A DNA stretch of 64,000 nt from Sinotaia quadrata (GCA_028829895.1 CM054181.1:3544501-3608500); one strand, 5' to 3'. Positions 1-12,135 are shown, numbered from the stretch's first letter. Notes: generated by a model from the letters alone, not told the origin. A program made the numbers and translations.

Positions 1-235
1 GCGCTTGGTGTCCAGATATAAACAGTCAGATTTGTGTTGACATTACACATTAACTATCTAATAATGAAGAGAGCAATGTTTTCATTAGTATTACTTATTA
101 TACTATTTAATTTATAATTACTTTAAATGTATACTTTTACAGAATACCAACAAGAGACATTTTACTACACGGAAATAATTTTTAAATCTACCCATTTACT
201 ACAGGTAAGGATTAATCTGTGTGAATTTGCGTTAT

Positions 236-520
236 CTTCTCTTCACTGACTAAAAACATAATTTAACAAGATAATGTCACGTGTGACAAAACAAATCTTC
301 ACTGACTGAAAACATAATTTAACAAGATAATGTCACGCGTGAAAAAACAACTCTTCACTGACTGAAAACATAATTTAACAAGATAATGTCACGTGTGACA
401 AAACAACTCTTCATTGACTGAAAACATAATTTAACAAGATAATGTCACGTGTGACAAAACAACTCTTCACTGACTGAAAACATAATTTAACAAGATCTTG
501 TCAGGTGTGACATACAAGTT
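236..520. repeat. Minisatellite, about 5 copies of a 56-bp unit
   Basis: The unit begins CTTCACTGACTGAAAACATA and recurs at about 241, 297, 353, 409 and 465. Most copies contain GTCACGTGTGAC, a near-palindrome centred on the E-box CACGTG. One copy reads GTCACGCGTGA instead. Confidence 0.9.
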
Positions 521-560
521 GGAATCGCTCCCTCCCACAAACTCCCCCCCCCCCCCAGTA

Positions 561-752
561 AAATTGATCATCCGAGACGTATTTTGAATGTCAACATTTT
601 GTAAAAGCAAGAATATTATGCCAACCGACATTTTAAATGTTCACAATGCGAAATTGATCATCCGAGACGTATTTTGAATGTCAACATTTTGTAAAACAAA
701 GAAAAGCAAGAATATTATGCCAACCGACATTTTAAATGTTCACAATGCGAAA
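561..752. repeat. Tandem duplication of a ~90-bp segment
   Basis: The segment starting AAATTGATCATCCGAGACGT occurs at 561 and again at 651. The second copy carries a short insertion (CAAAGAAA-like) after GTAAAA. A poly-C run (544-556) lies immediately to the left. Confidence 0.9.
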
Positions 753-1224
753 TTGCAGAAATCCCGTAATCTTCGTTCAACCGAGAGTGAAACGAAACAA
801 TTTTGATGAAGTCACGTGATTTTTCTTTACCTGGATAAATTATAAGCCAACACCACCGGAGATATAAATGGAAATACATTAAATTATTCGTGTATAAAAT
901 ATAAATATACTTTAATACATACAAATTTTATGGTTTCCCTAAATACCAATAAGGTCTTAGTTATATGAAAGTTCGTAAAAAAAAAAAAATGGCTTTTGTC
1001 TTCACAAGGCCGTTTCAATACGAAGATGAATAATTTGTATGGCTGGTTACCTAGTGCAATGGCTATCTTTATCAACTGGCCAGATATGACGTAACACTTT
1101 ACGTTTAAATCATATTGTATGGCTGGTTACCTAGTGCAATGGCTATCTTTATCGACTGTAGACAGCTAAACGCACTGAGAATAAATAAGATTCCAGAAAT
1201 ATGGGAGAGATTTTGGGAGTCATC

Positions 1225-1860
1225 ATCGATCCAGTGTTATTTGATTAGCCATTGTCCCATAGAGTACACCTTTTGTGGTCATCTAGAGTCCACCAAAGGC
1301 CTGACGAATGTTGCTGTATTGCTTTCAGTATTCATCATTGGTCCAGTATTATTCTATTCGATTAGCCATTGTCACAGAGAGTACGCCTTTTGTGGTCATC
1401 ATTGGTCCAGTGATATTCAATTATCCATTGTCCCACAGAGTACGCCTTTTGTGGTCATCATCGGTCCAGTGATATTCGATTATCCATTGTCCCATAGAGT
1501 ACACCTTTTGTGGTCATCATCGGTCCAGTGATATTCTATTCGATTAGCCAGTATTATTCTATTCGATTATCCATTGTCCCATAGAGTACACCTTGTGTGG
1601 TCATCATTGGTCCACTGATATTCGATTATCCATTGTCACAGAGAGTATGCCTTGTGTGGTCATCATTGGTCCAGTGATATTTGATTATCCATTGTCCCAC
1701 AGAGTACACCTTTTGTGGTCATCATTGGTCCAGTATTATTCTATTCGATTAGCCATTGTCCCACAGAGTAAACCTTTTGTGGTCATCATTGGTCCAGTGA
1801 TATTTGATTATCCATTGTCCCATAGAGTACACCTTTTGTGGTCATCTGGAGTCCACCAAA
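1225..1860. repeat. Imperfect minisatellite, ~10-11 copies of a ~60-bp unit
   Basis: Units contain CCATTGTCCCATAGAGTAC followed by TTTTGTGGTCATCAT and GGTCCAGTGATATTCGATTA. Length and sequence vary between copies. A separate 40-bp segment (TTGTATGGCTGGTTACCTAG...) is duplicated just to the left at 1034 and 1115. The long open frames here are array by-products. Confidence 0.85.
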
Positions 1861-2530
1861 GGCACGACGATTGTTGCTGTATTGCTTTCAGTATTCATAT
1901 AATGAAATGACTGTCTGCTTTTATTTTAGGATTACACGTTGTGAAGATATATTAAAACAAATAATGTATTTCTGATAACCTTTTTTCTTTCGTATTATTA
2001 ACTGTTTCTTTCATATACAGGTTTTTCCACAACCTTGTGTACCCATTGAGAAACTTCTGTTAAGGATTAAAGCTTAGGCCAGAAAATAGTGTTTATGCAT
2101 TCAGGAAAGTAAGTTAGATCACAGGTGAAGGTCACGCCCAAAACCGGATACTAACTACCCATGTATGGTCATTTGCGTACTGGTCAATGATGTAGCACTG
2201 TTAGTTAACCTTTATTTCATTAATAAAACTGCCTGAATGGGTTGGCGCATCAGACGTACCAATCAAGCGATAGTGCCCACACGCCAGGGGTGATAAGCTG
2301 TGTCCACTGATGACTGTGCCTAAGAAAACACATAGTAGTAATGCCTTGAGTTTCTCTCTAATTGAATTTTCTTGTTGAATTGATTCTATTATTTTGTATT
2401 GTAAATGTGTGTAGAATATTCTTGTGAATTTAATGCTACTTTCGTACTGAACTTAAGTGGCACAGTGATATTACATTTCTAACAGTGGAGAGAAACACTA
2501 TGTGTATGTAATTGTATTACCGTTGATTAA

Positions 2531-2947
2531 TTATTATCACGGAGAATTAACACACACTGCGTGGTCACTAGCTTAATTGTTATCACGGAGAATTAACACA
2601 CACTGCGTGGTCACTAGCTTAATTGTTATCACGGAGAATTAACACACACTGCGTGGTCACTAGCTAAATTATTATCACGGAGAATTAACACACACTGCGT
2701 GGTCACTAGCTTAATTGTTATCACGGAGAATTAACACACACTGCGTGGTCACTAGCTTAATTGTTATCACGGAGAATTAACACACACTGCGTGGTCACTA
2801 GCTAAATTATTATCACGGAGAATTAACACACACTGATTGGTCACTAGCTTAATTGTTATCACGGAGAATTAACACACACTGCGTGGTCACTAGCTTAATT
2901 GTTATCACGGAGAATTAACACACACTGCGTGGTCACTAGCTTAATTG
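2531..2947. repeat. Minisatellite, 9 copies of a 46-bp unit
   Basis: The unit TATCACGGAGAATTAACACA... repeats from 2535 at 46-bp spacing (2535, 2581, 2627 and so on). The copies are almost identical, which suggests recent expansion or homogenisation. Confidence 0.92.
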
Positions 2948-4263
2948 TATTATGAGCAACTATAGAGCAATGAAGGAAATATATATTGTAAAGATTTTAT
3001 ATATTTGAATTTCCATGTAATGTAAACTATGAATTAGTGAGAGTGTAAAGAGTGATTATCACTGCTGCCATAAAGCCCATAAAGTCATTATCACACACAA
3101 AGCTGTAAAACAAATAACCATGTATTGTCCAGCCAGTCCTGAGTTTCACTCTTAACTCCGACCTTGATTGCTAAACACTATTGATGGGAGTCCAGTTATA
3201 TTGAAGCCAGGAGCCAGAACATCACTGAGCGAGTGAGCATCTATGCTGAATCTTTATCACAGCCTTGTTGAACCACGAGGGACTGCCAAGGTTGTCACGT
3301 GTTGTCAGCGTGCGTCGGAATGAATGACAACAACTGTGTAATTAAAAGTTAAGTCAAAGAAGTATCAGGAATCAACTCTTATGGTGTGGACAGTAAAAGT
3401 TACTTACTGGGTTGCGCTATATCACTTTATTATTCACGGAAATCAAATTGTTCATTTTCTTGTTTTCAAATTTAATTTTATTGTTATTAAATTTTATTGT
3501 TAATTCTCTTAATCGTTATCTCGCTATGTTATTACATAAGTGCATGTAATCGACCGTGATTGCCAACTGGGGGCCGAGCCAGAAATAAAAGAATAAAGAA
3601 TTATAACTATTAGTCTATAAATAAAGGGGAGATAACATTGTTGGCAAGGAAGTCAACTAACTTATCTGACTAAGTGTCGTGAACAATCAGGTTGAGATTG
3701 TGGCATTTGAAAGGGAGATAAGTTAGGCAAGTCCAGCTGTCGCTAATGTTAGGGATTATCTAATAAATTATGTTGATAATTAGTGCCTGAATTAGGACAG
3801 GGTCATTAAAGGAAAACCGGACATGTGACACAGGTATTTCCGTTTGGTGTTTATTTTTGAACTGATAGATAGTTCTTTGTTTAAAAATTTTAATGTTAAC
3901 AATATAACCTATTTACCCATTCTGTTCAGATATTGTCATTGCCACATCTGATACTTATTCATGCATCGAATGTCCAGCATTACAATTCTATCTATACACC
4001 CGTCTGTTCGTCTGTCCTTCACCATACCATCGTAACATCCATTCAGCCATTTGTTATTCTTTCGAGTTATCGTTCCATTCACTAGTGTAATAATAAATCT
4101 ATTGAAACGATCATTCATCCATTAATTTACACAATTTTAACCTCTCATTTATTTATTCAATCATTCTTTAATTTTAACATTTTTTTTTTTCAGCAAAAAC
4201 TTGCACTTGACTTTTCCAATGTGAATTCATTTCTGTTCATTCCAGGAAAAAACAATCAATCAC

Positions 4264-4269
4264 TTTATT
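4264..4269 (-). terminator. Possible poly(A) signal (AATAAA) for the cystine-knot gene
   Basis: TTTATT on the plus strand reads AATAAA on the minus strand, about 395 nt after the stop codon at 4664. The motif is common in AT-rich DNA, so the assignment is weak. Confidence 0.25.
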
Positions 4270-4663
4270 CGAATTTCTGCATGGGTTTTTAATAGTATCT
4301 TACTCGAATTATGCATAGCAACACCAAACAGATTAACATAAATGATTGGATGTGTTTGCTTTTCTTAAAAGATGTGAATATAATATATAAGAAGTATGCA
4401 ACATTGAACATACTAATTTTCGAGAGGGAGGGTGGTGGAACATATTCTTGGTTTTCTTCCAGATTTGTTATAAATAAATTAGGTTTTTGCTTATTTTGTT
4501 TTGTTTTTCAAAGTGGAAATAACAAGGACTTAACGACACTCAAAAAAGCACTAAATTCAATTTTGATACGTCCATGCTCATGATTTGTGTTCTGTCTCGA
4601 AATGTGCCCGATGGTTTGAGACTACTGACCGGAAGTGCAGTCTCTTCTTTCCAGGATGAAAGT

Positions 4664-4829
4664 TTACTTCCAGCCCGAAGATTGTTGGCACCTGCAGTTC
4701 TTGCCCCAGAGATTGCAGAGGCACTCATACGAATGACAACATTTTAGGAAGTCGTACTTCTGACATAATTTTCCATCGTTGGTGCAAAGTCTGTAAGCTT
4801 CTATACAATCACCGTTCTGATTATAATTT
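4664..4829 (-). CDS. Terminal exon of a putative secreted cystine-knot (ICK) peptide
   Basis: Reading the minus strand, a TTGCAG acceptor ends at 4830 and the exon runs to a TAA stop at 4664. It encodes about 54 residues with nine cysteines spaced C-x6-C-x6-C-x7-CC-x4-C-x-C-x6-C-x-C. The second half (CC-x4-C-x-C-x-C-x-C type) closely follows the spacing of agatoxin-like inhibitor-cystine-knot peptides, which are secreted, disulfide-rich neuropeptide-like or venom peptides. The extra cysteine between the second conserved position and the CC pair is not typical. The exon lacks a signal peptide and starts in phase 2, so upstream exons are needed. Candidates lie at 8982-9057 and 10163-10252. The fold class is inferred from spacing alone. 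It could also be another small cysteine-rich domain. A function as toxin, hormone or defence peptide cannot be told. Confidence 0.5.
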
Positions 4830-4911
4830 CTGCAAGCAGATAGGTCAATGAACACGTGATCACATTTAAACAATAATAATAATGGTCATTGCCAATTAAT
4901 GCAGTTTATGT

Positions 4912-5265
4912 CTACATTAAATAATATTATATAACAGAATACGAAAGTGTTATCTTTATTTAAAATATAAGTATTCAATAATATTATATACCAATGTATT
5001 AAAGTGTTATTTTTATTTAAAGTATAAGTATTCAATAATATTATATACCAGTGTAGGAAAGTGTTATTTTTATTTAAAGTATAAGTATTCAATAATATTA
5101 TATACCAGTGTAGTAAAGTGTTATTTTTATTTAAGTATAAGTATTCAATAATATTATATACCAGTGTAGTAAAGTGATATTTTTATTTAAAGTATAAGTA
5201 TTCAATAATATTATATACCAATATAGGAAAGTGTTATTTTTATTTAAAGTAAAAGTATTCAATGT
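4912..5265. repeat. Minisatellite, ~6 copies of a ~60-bp unit
   Basis: AATAATATTATATACCAGTG...GTGTTATTTTTATTT... recurs about every 60 bp. It lies just upstream, in gene direction, of the cystine-knot exon. Confidence 0.9.
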
Positions 5266-5362
5266 ATCTTTCATTACAAGAAAGGATGGGGTGTGGTGTA
5301 GAAAACGGGATCAAATAATGTTTTGGGGCGGGGACGAGGATAGTTTTTGGTCAGAATTGCAT

Positions 5363-5456
5363 ACATCAACACCATACATCAACACCACACATCAACACCA
5401 CACATCAATACCATACATTAATACCATACATCAACACCATACATCAATACCATAAA
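5363..5456. repeat. Short tandem array (CATACATCAACAC-like, 13 bp)
   Basis: Seven or so copies of a 13-bp unit alternate between CATACATCAACAC and CACACATCAACAC variants. Confidence 0.85.
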
Positions 5457-6071
5457 TCCTGCATTTAATATTTCCCCAAAACTGTTTCCAACTGTCAGCA
5501 TCAAAACACAAAATAAATTTAAATTTACACTAAAAAATTAAAATGGTGATAACTTAATTTTTGAGAAGCAAAGATTACATCAACACAACGCTACCTGACA
5601 AGTACAACAGCGTATAAATAAAATACTACTATAACACATTTCAAACACTCGTGTGTGATGATTGTGTGACTTGTGTCTGTATGTGAATCTGTAAGCTATA
5701 AATATATATTTATTTAAATTATAACAATACTAGATTTATTTTTGTAAATTTATGTCATAATATACTGTTGTATAGTTAAGTCATAGTATCAGTAACATAG
5801 TGGTTATCAATTGCTGAAGATAACGCTATACATAACATTACGAATGCATTAAATGTCTAAATAAAATGTCATTTAATTATTAAACATGCTATGATGTATA
5901 TGAATATGCTTTGCATACATTAACACATTACTGTTTATTTAATATGTTAATGTTTGAATAGTGTATATTACCATAACCAGTACGATTCAGTGTCCATTAC
6001 TAATTGGGCTGATCATTGTTTTGATAGGTAGGATGAAGAATTATCGTATATGTGTGTACTCTGCGCACATA

Positions 6072-6072
<1 letters not shown>

Positions 6073-6131
<59 letters not shown>

Positions 6132-6300
6132 ATAGACTAGGGAGGAGAGAAAGAGCAGCAAAACCTCTAACATTTAACAAATGTTCACATGCTCTAGACA
6201 TCCACCTAACTTGACAAATGTCACAAATGTTCACATGCTCTAGACATCCACCTAACTTGACAAATGACAAATGTCACAAATGTTCACATGCTCTACACAT
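6073..6300. repeat. Compound (GT)n(GA)n microsatellite plus three 40-60-bp direct repeats
   Basis: A (GT)n run passes directly into (GA)n at about 6073-6128. From 6177 three copies of CAAATGTTCACATGCTCTA followed by GACATCCACCTAACTTGA occur in tandem. Confidence 0.85.
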
Positions 6301-6539
6301 ATACCTTCAAAATTAAATTCTTTGTTTAATTCAGGTTTACATTTTCCCGGCATTTGGAATTTAAAATAAATCAAATAAATAAAGTTTTCTTCCCTTTCAT
6401 TTGGAAATCGAGAAGAGATGTCAGAGCACCCTTTCTTCTTGGAACCAGGGGCAATAACTTCTTACCTTTCACCTTTATTAACTAGTTCTTCCAACAAACG
6501 TAATCAATGGTAGTTTTCAATATTTTTTTTATTACAATA

Positions 6540-7110
6540 AAATAATGTTTGCTTAAAAATATATTTTTCAAAACTTATCCAACTACCAAATTTGATTAGT
6601 AACAATAATAAGAGTTTTCTATTTTTGTTACAAATAATCTTTTTTCATAAATTTTGTGTTTATTTTAAAGTACGATGGAAATTTGATTTGTAACAATAAA
6701 AACAGTTTTCTGTTCTAGTTACAAATAGTCTTTTCTTCATAAATTGTGTGTTTATTTTAAATTTTAAAACAATTTTCTATTCTTGTTACAAATAATCTTT
6801 CTTTCATAAATTGAGTGTTTATTTTAAATTTTAAAACAGTTTTCTATTTTTATTAAAATAATCTTTCTTTCATAAATGGTGTGAATTTTAAATTTTAAAA
6901 ACAGTTTTCTATTCTTGTTACAAATAATCTTATTTTCATAAATTGTTTTTTATTTTAAATTTAAAAAACTGTTTTCTATTCTTGTTACAAATAATCTTAC
7001 TTTCATAAATTGTTTTTTTATTTTAAATTTTAAAAAGTTATTTCTATTCTTGTTACAAATAATCATTCTTTCATAAATTGGTTTTTTATTTTAAATTTTA
7101 AAAATAGGAT
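6540..7110. repeat. Imperfect minisatellite, ~7 copies of a ~70-bp unit
   Basis: Each unit has ACAGTTTTCTATTCTTGTTA, CAAATAATCTTTCTTTCATA and a TTTATTTTAAATTTTAAAA tail. A poly-G run (about 7120-7130) follows. Confidence 0.85.
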
Positions 7111-7329
7111 ATAAGCGGGGGGGGGGGGGTAGTGGAAAAGACATAAATTTGAATAATCATTAGCTATATAACTTGCTTGTTTGTTAAGTTTATAAGTTTG
7201 AAAACAACACATCGCTGTCGATATCAATTCATCTAAACCAAAAGTTTTGTTAAACAGCACAGCCTCTGTCACTATATAATGGCTACATGAATTTCTTTAT
7301 TTTACTTTTTAATCTTTTTTAACGATAAC

Positions 7330-7480
7330 ACTGTGTTTATAATTATTGTGGTTCAATTGCACACTGGGTTTATAATTATTGTGGTTTAATTACACACACT
7401 GGTTTATAATTATTGTGGTTCAATTGCACACTGGGTTTGTAATTATTGTGGTATAATTGCACACTGGGTTTGTAATTATT
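7330..7480. repeat. Tandem array, ~5 copies of a ~33-bp unit
   Basis: The unit is AATTATTGTGGTTCAATTGC followed by ACACTGGGTTT, with small changes between copies. Confidence 0.85.
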
Positions 7481-7746
7481 TTGGTTTATTCCTACTTATC
7501 ACACTTTGTCCCTAATGAACTCATGAATGTAAATGGAAACGCAACGTACGAAAAATGTCTTAAATGGAAAGAAACATTTTGTGTTTAAATACTAAAATTA
7601 AAATTAAGGAAATCAAAGTAGAACAGTCAAAGTAAGACCCATACAAAATGTAACATTGACTCACATCCTGACATTTCGTAATTCTTCTGCATCGTTGGCG
7701 TATATACCTGAGGAAAATAATATTTTATATTTATTAAATACTTCAG

Positions 7747-7748
7747 TA

Positions 7749-7815
<67 letters not shown>

Positions 7816-7866
7816 CGTCCCTTCGTCTCTCCATCCACCCATCCATCTATCAATCCATCTATCTAT
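7747..7866. repeat. (ATCT)n microsatellite
   Basis: Perfect ATCT repeats run to about 7815, followed by degenerate CCATCT/CTCC variants. The Tyr-Leu-Ser-Ile reading frames through it are spurious. Confidence 0.95.
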
Positions 7867-7974
7867 ATTTATTCAAATTATGAAAGAATGGAAAACAGAT
7901 TACTACAACACACAAAAAAATCTTTCCTTCATTCTTATAAAGATACAATGATGCTTGTACATTTTGTTTGCGAT

Positions 7975-8412
7975 TTAATTTGCAAACTTTCTACTAAAAT
8001 ATATATTTATCTCTCTTAAAAGAGTAAGATTGTTTCTCTAAAATATATATTTATCTCTCTTAAAAGAGTAAGATTGTTTCTGTAAAGTAAGAAAACGTAA
8101 TTTGCAAACTTTCTACTAAAATATATATTTATCTCACTTAAAAGAGTAAGATTGTTTCTGTAAAGTAAGAAAACGTAATTTGCAAACTTTCTACTAAAAT
8201 ATATATTTATCTCCCTTAAAAGAGTAAGATTGTTTCCGTAAAGAAAGAAAACGTAATTTGCAAAAGAAAAAAATCAATAGATCCAAAATAAAAAGTACAA
8301 AACAATTCACTTAAAGTATTAATCAAATCAAAGTATAAAACAATTCACTTAAAGTATTAATTAAATCAAAGTATAAAACAATTCACTTAAAGTATTAATC
8401 AAATCAAAGTTT
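7975..8412. repeat. Two adjacent minisatellites (4 x ~70 bp and 3 x ~39 bp)
   Basis: The first array repeats TTTGCAAACTTTCTACTAAA with ATATATATTTATCTC and AAAAGAGTAAGATTGTTTC. The second (8300-8412) repeats AAACAATTCACTTAAAGTAT followed by TAATCAAATCAAAG. Confidence 0.88.
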
Positions 8413-8768
8413 CGGTCAAACAGACGACATTTTATAAAATGTTTTCTTTGTAGCAGTGGTGGTCTGAGAGTGGTATACATAGTGTTTGGTGTTTCTAGCA
8501 TATATTTAAATTCAACAAAGTAAATTAATTTGAAATTCCTCCTAAAGTAAAAAAAGAAAGCATATGACTTTAACTTCTTATTCGACTAAATCTTTGTCAT
8601 AATTTATAACGTAAGATACCACAGTAATTTTAGATTATAATTCAAGTGTTATTCTACAATTAAATACAGACAAACAGGTTTACCTAAAATTAAACAATAT
8701 ATGCACATAGAGACATACACATAAACAAATATGAAATGTAAACAAATACTAAGTCGCACTTCTACTAG

Positions 8769-8801
<33 letters not shown>

Positions 8802-8981
8802 AACAAGCAGACTCCTATAACCTTAAATACTTACAGAAATACAAAGCACAATGTTTACAAAAGTATTTTCTGATAACTTTCAACCTTCTTAAATATCGAT
8901 TTTGTTTTGTCTCTGGGAAATTTATAGACTTTGGGGCCTCTATTATCATCTCAGCAGTCCATCCGAAAATTATTTATAGAC

Positions 8982-9057
8982 CTGGGCGCCCGCCTCACCA
9001 GACAGTCTACAGGACTTCTGATCAGTTCCAAGAAAAACATGTCCCGGGATAGTTGTA
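8982..9057 (-). CDS. Candidate middle (linker/propeptide) exon of the cystine-knot gene
   Basis: This GC-richer patch stands out from AT-rich surroundings. On the minus strand an AG at 9059-9058 could be the acceptor, and CCCAG followed by GT (8981-8980) could be the donor. The 76 nt are open in the frame required by both neighbours: exon 1 ends in phase 1, and the cysteine-rich exon starts in phase 2. The product would be a short linker with one cysteine and a dibasic RR close to the junction, as expected for propeptide processing. The weak points are a poor donor (GTCTAT) and a poor pyrimidine tract. An alternative acceptor lies at about 9009. The cysteine would raise the total to an even ten. 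Confidence 0.33.
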
Positions 9058-9139
9058 CTATTACGTGGATATCGTAATTGTCCGATTATCTTCCAGACAA
9101 ATTAGTGTGTGGGACAACGAGTGTGTGCCATGCAGACAG

Positions 9140-9440
9140 TAAACTACGTTTACAATTCTGTTTATCTTTCCCAAAGTGTACGTTTACAATTCTGCTTATC
9201 TTTCCCAGACAAAGTGTACGTTTACAATTCTGCTTATCTTTCCCAGACAAAGTGTACGTTTACAATTCTGCTTATCTTTCCCAGACAAAGTGTACGTTTA
9301 CAATTCTGCTTATCTTTCCCAGACAAAGTGTACGTTTACAATTCTGCTTATCTTTCCCAGACAAAGTGTACGTTTACAATTCTGCTTATCTTTCCCAGAC
9401 AAAGTGTACGTTTACAATTCTGCTTATCTTTCCCAGACAA
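9140..9440. repeat. Minisatellite, ~8 copies of a 38-bp unit
   Basis: The unit ACGTTTACAATTCTGCTTAT continues with CTTTCCCAGACAAAGTGT. Copies are nearly identical. The overlapping open frames in all three plus frames (9078-9526) arise because 38 is not a multiple of three. Confidence 0.93.
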
Positions 9441-9799
9441 AATGTACTTTTATATATATAAGGCAGTTTTTGATAACTGAGGGGTGTGTGCTCATTTACA
9501 ATCTGTCTGATAAATTTCAAATCTGACTGTCTTCCAAAGAAAAATAATGGAATTGTGTGGTGTTGTAAGAATCTGAAACAGTGTCAGTCTTTGACAACAA
9601 GTAAATACACGAGTCTTTGTCAAAAAAAATGTGTGTATGTCTTCGGCAAAAAAGTATATATGATGTGTAAATTATTTTTGTATCTTAGATAAAGAACAAC
9701 TTCTATATATATGTGACCGTATGTCTGTCTCTTTGTGACAAAGAACAATGACGTGTCTGTTTTTTGAGGCATAATGAAATGTATATATGGGACGTCAAT

Positions 9800-10140
9800 A
9801 ATTTATTTTAAAACAAAGTTTATACATATGTGACAGTCTGTCTGTCTTTCTTTGCTATTTAACAAAGTTTATATATGACAGTGTATTAGTAACAAAATTG
9901 TTTACATATGCGTGACTCACTGTCTTTGTTAGACAACTAACAGTTTAAGTGTATAACAGTTTTTCTGTATTAAACAATTAACAAAGTTCATATATGTGTG
10001 ACACTGTCTTTCGTTGTTAAAAAACTAACAGTTTAAATATATAACAGAGTTTGTCTGTATTAGACAATTAACAAAGTTTATATATATGTGACTCACTGCC
10101 TTTCATTGTTAGACAACTAACTGTTTAAGTATAAAACACA
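9800..10140. repeat. Degenerate repeats around ACAAAGTTTATATATGTGTGAC
   Basis: Five or so related segments (ACAAAGTTTATATATG..., TGTTAGACAACTAACAGTTT...) follow each other irregularly. In gene direction they start within 25 nt of the donor of the signal-peptide exon. Confidence 0.6.
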
Positions 10141-10162
10141 TTTTATCTGTTAAATCATTTAC

Positions 10163-10252
10163 CGTGTTGTATCTTATTCGGCCGTGATGTCCTTATTAGG
10201 GTCATAAGGACAAGCAAGGTCATCATAAGAAGAGGCGTCATTTTCGTCATAC
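10163..10252 (-). CDS. Candidate signal-peptide exon of the cystine-knot gene
   Basis: On the minus strand an AATTTCAG acceptor ends at 10253, an ATG follows two bases later (10250-10248), and the exon ends at CACG|GTAAAT (10163/10162). The 29 codons give a short polar start, a Leu/Met-rich hydrophobic core of about 14 residues (PLLMMTLLVLMTLI) and a basic, Ser/Thr-rich stretch. This is a textbook secretory signal peptide. The acceptor just upstream implies a separate 5'UTR exon farther right, which I did not find. The exon ends in phase 1, which fits the candidate exon at 8982-9057. A second frame is open through the same bases and ends in a stop (YDENDASS...), so a terminal exon of another gene is the main alternative. 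Confidence 0.45.
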
Positions 10253-10467
10253 CTGAAATTAACAATTTTATTTTATTTTGATACTCTTTGAAAGGTTTGC
10301 TACTATATTTCTAATAATAGCAATTAATGCCCTGCAACTAACATTCGTAAGATTTCATTCAATGCCAAGTGTGCGGTTGTTTTTTCATTAGGGCTAGATA
10401 AGCCAGATCATGCAGAGATTGATGTAAAAATATAGGCCTAATCGACAGACACAGATCGATATATATA

Positions 10468-10601
<134 letters not shown>

Positions 10602-11729
10602 ATTACTTAGATTATACATCTAGAAATAGAAATCAGGTATGTTAAACATTTTTTAAAAGTGATTCCTTAATACAATCGCTGTTGCAGTCTTTTAGAGGTA
10701 GGTTTGATTAATTGTCTAATAACAAGCGAAACAACTTCCCAGTACTGACAGATGAAAAGAGAATTATCAAACTTTTAGATTTTATTACGAATTAGGGCGT
10801 TATGAGAATATAGATTCATTATTCAGTGTACACTATACTGTATAATTCACGCCCCCCCCCCCACAAAAAAAAAAAACAACAACAAAGAAGTCTAACTGAA
10901 TTTTGAAAAACAACGACGTTTATAGTTTTTTTTTTAACCGTCAAAATCTTTCATTTACATTTTGTACCAAATACATTTAAAAGATCCACTCGGTTTGAAA
11001 AAAAAATTCATTACAAATGCAAATGAATAGTTAGCTATATCTGATATTAAAACTATAGATAGCTCAATAAAGCCAAAGTCAAAAACCTTTACATATCATA
11101 TATGTGTATTAAACCATGTTGGGTCAACGTTCCAGCTAATACTTTGCATCAGGACAATAATAATAAAGTTCAAAATCTATACAGATACGTGTATATTAAA
11201 CAAACAATAAAATAAAAACAGCAAGTGGTGACATTTTCACTGTGTACTAGACTAGAGTATTCAATTATAATTATCAATAAAAGTGAACAATTATGGTGTA
11301 ATTCCTATTCGTGCATGAAAAACATAACTGAATAGATACTGCTTTAAATTGCATACTTCTTACATCAAAAGGCTTATGTATTTAATTTTTTTAATTGTTA
11401 TTGTTAACAATAAATTTATTGTCATAATGAAGATAATTCAGTCAAATCATCAGCTGTTGTAATCGTGTTTGAATTTTTTAAACAGAGTGTAAGAAAAAGT
11501 ACGAAATTTAAATGTTTTATTAAAAGTTTCTAAAACGTTAATTTTCAAATAAATGACATTTAATTATACGTAAAATATTCTAAAACAAAAACAACCAAAA
11601 AACTGACGGGCGAGTGGAGTCAATATATTTTCTTATAACTAAAGAAAGAAAGAAACACCCAAAGGAAACGAGTAAAGATATTCAATTTTGTTTAGTCGCA
11701 ATTATTTACTCTACATTCTCAACAATGTC

Positions 11730-12135
11730 GTCTAGCTGTAGTACAGGTTTTAATGTACAAGACTGTATATTATAAAATTATCAGATACTTAAGGTCTAGC
11801 TGTAGTACTGTATTTCAATGTTCAAGACTGTATATTATCAGATATTTAATGTCTACCTTTAATGTTCAAGACTGAATATTATCAGATACTTAATGTCTAC
11901 CTTTAATGTTCAAGACTGTATATTATCAGATACTTAATGTCTACCTGTAGTACTGTGTTTCAATGTCTATATTATCAGATACTTAATGTCTACCTGTAGT
12001 ACTGTGTTTCAATGTTATATTATCAGATACTTAATGTCTAGCTGTAGTACTGTTTTTCAATGTTATATTATCAAATACTTAATGTCTAGCTGTAGTACTG
12101 TATTTCAATGTTATATTATCAGATACTTAATGTCT
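11730..12135. repeat. Irregular minisatellite with ~9 copies
   Basis: Units combine TATTATCAGATACTTAATGT, CTAGCTGTAGTACTGT and TTTCAATGTT. Some lack the middle block, so unit length alternates. Confidence 0.85.

Larger units (their letters stand above)
1..4263. other. Left flank without a recognisable gene
   Basis: No open frame here has exon-like signals or protein similarity I recognise. The stretch is AT-rich and holds four tandem arrays (listed separately). The interval 1900-2525 and the interval 2950-4263 are unique-looking AT-rich DNA in which I see no gene or RNA. The small open frames at 1115-1910 are by-products of the array there. Confidence 0.6.
5270..8981. other. Putative intron between linker and mature exons of the cystine-knot gene
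   Basis: AT-rich, with no recognisable coding exon. It holds the arrays at 5363-5456, 6073-6300, 6540-7110, 7330-7480, 7747-7866 and 7975-8412. The interval 5460-6010 has no repeat or gene that I can see. Confidence 0.35.

Noticed and set aside
2200..2330. Possible tRNA-derived SINE head
   Set aside because: No convincing A and B box pair, no poly(A) or simple-repeat tail and no target duplication found.
2531..2947. Possible CRISPR-like direct repeats
   Set aside because: The repeats are head-to-tail with no unique spacers. The same holds for every other array here, and the locus is eukaryotic.
7656..7883. Open frames rich in Tyr-Leu-Ser-Ile (also near 10359-10619 and 18752-19315)
   Set aside because: They are translations of (GATA)n/(ATCT)n microsatellites, whose four-base period reads YLSI in every frame.
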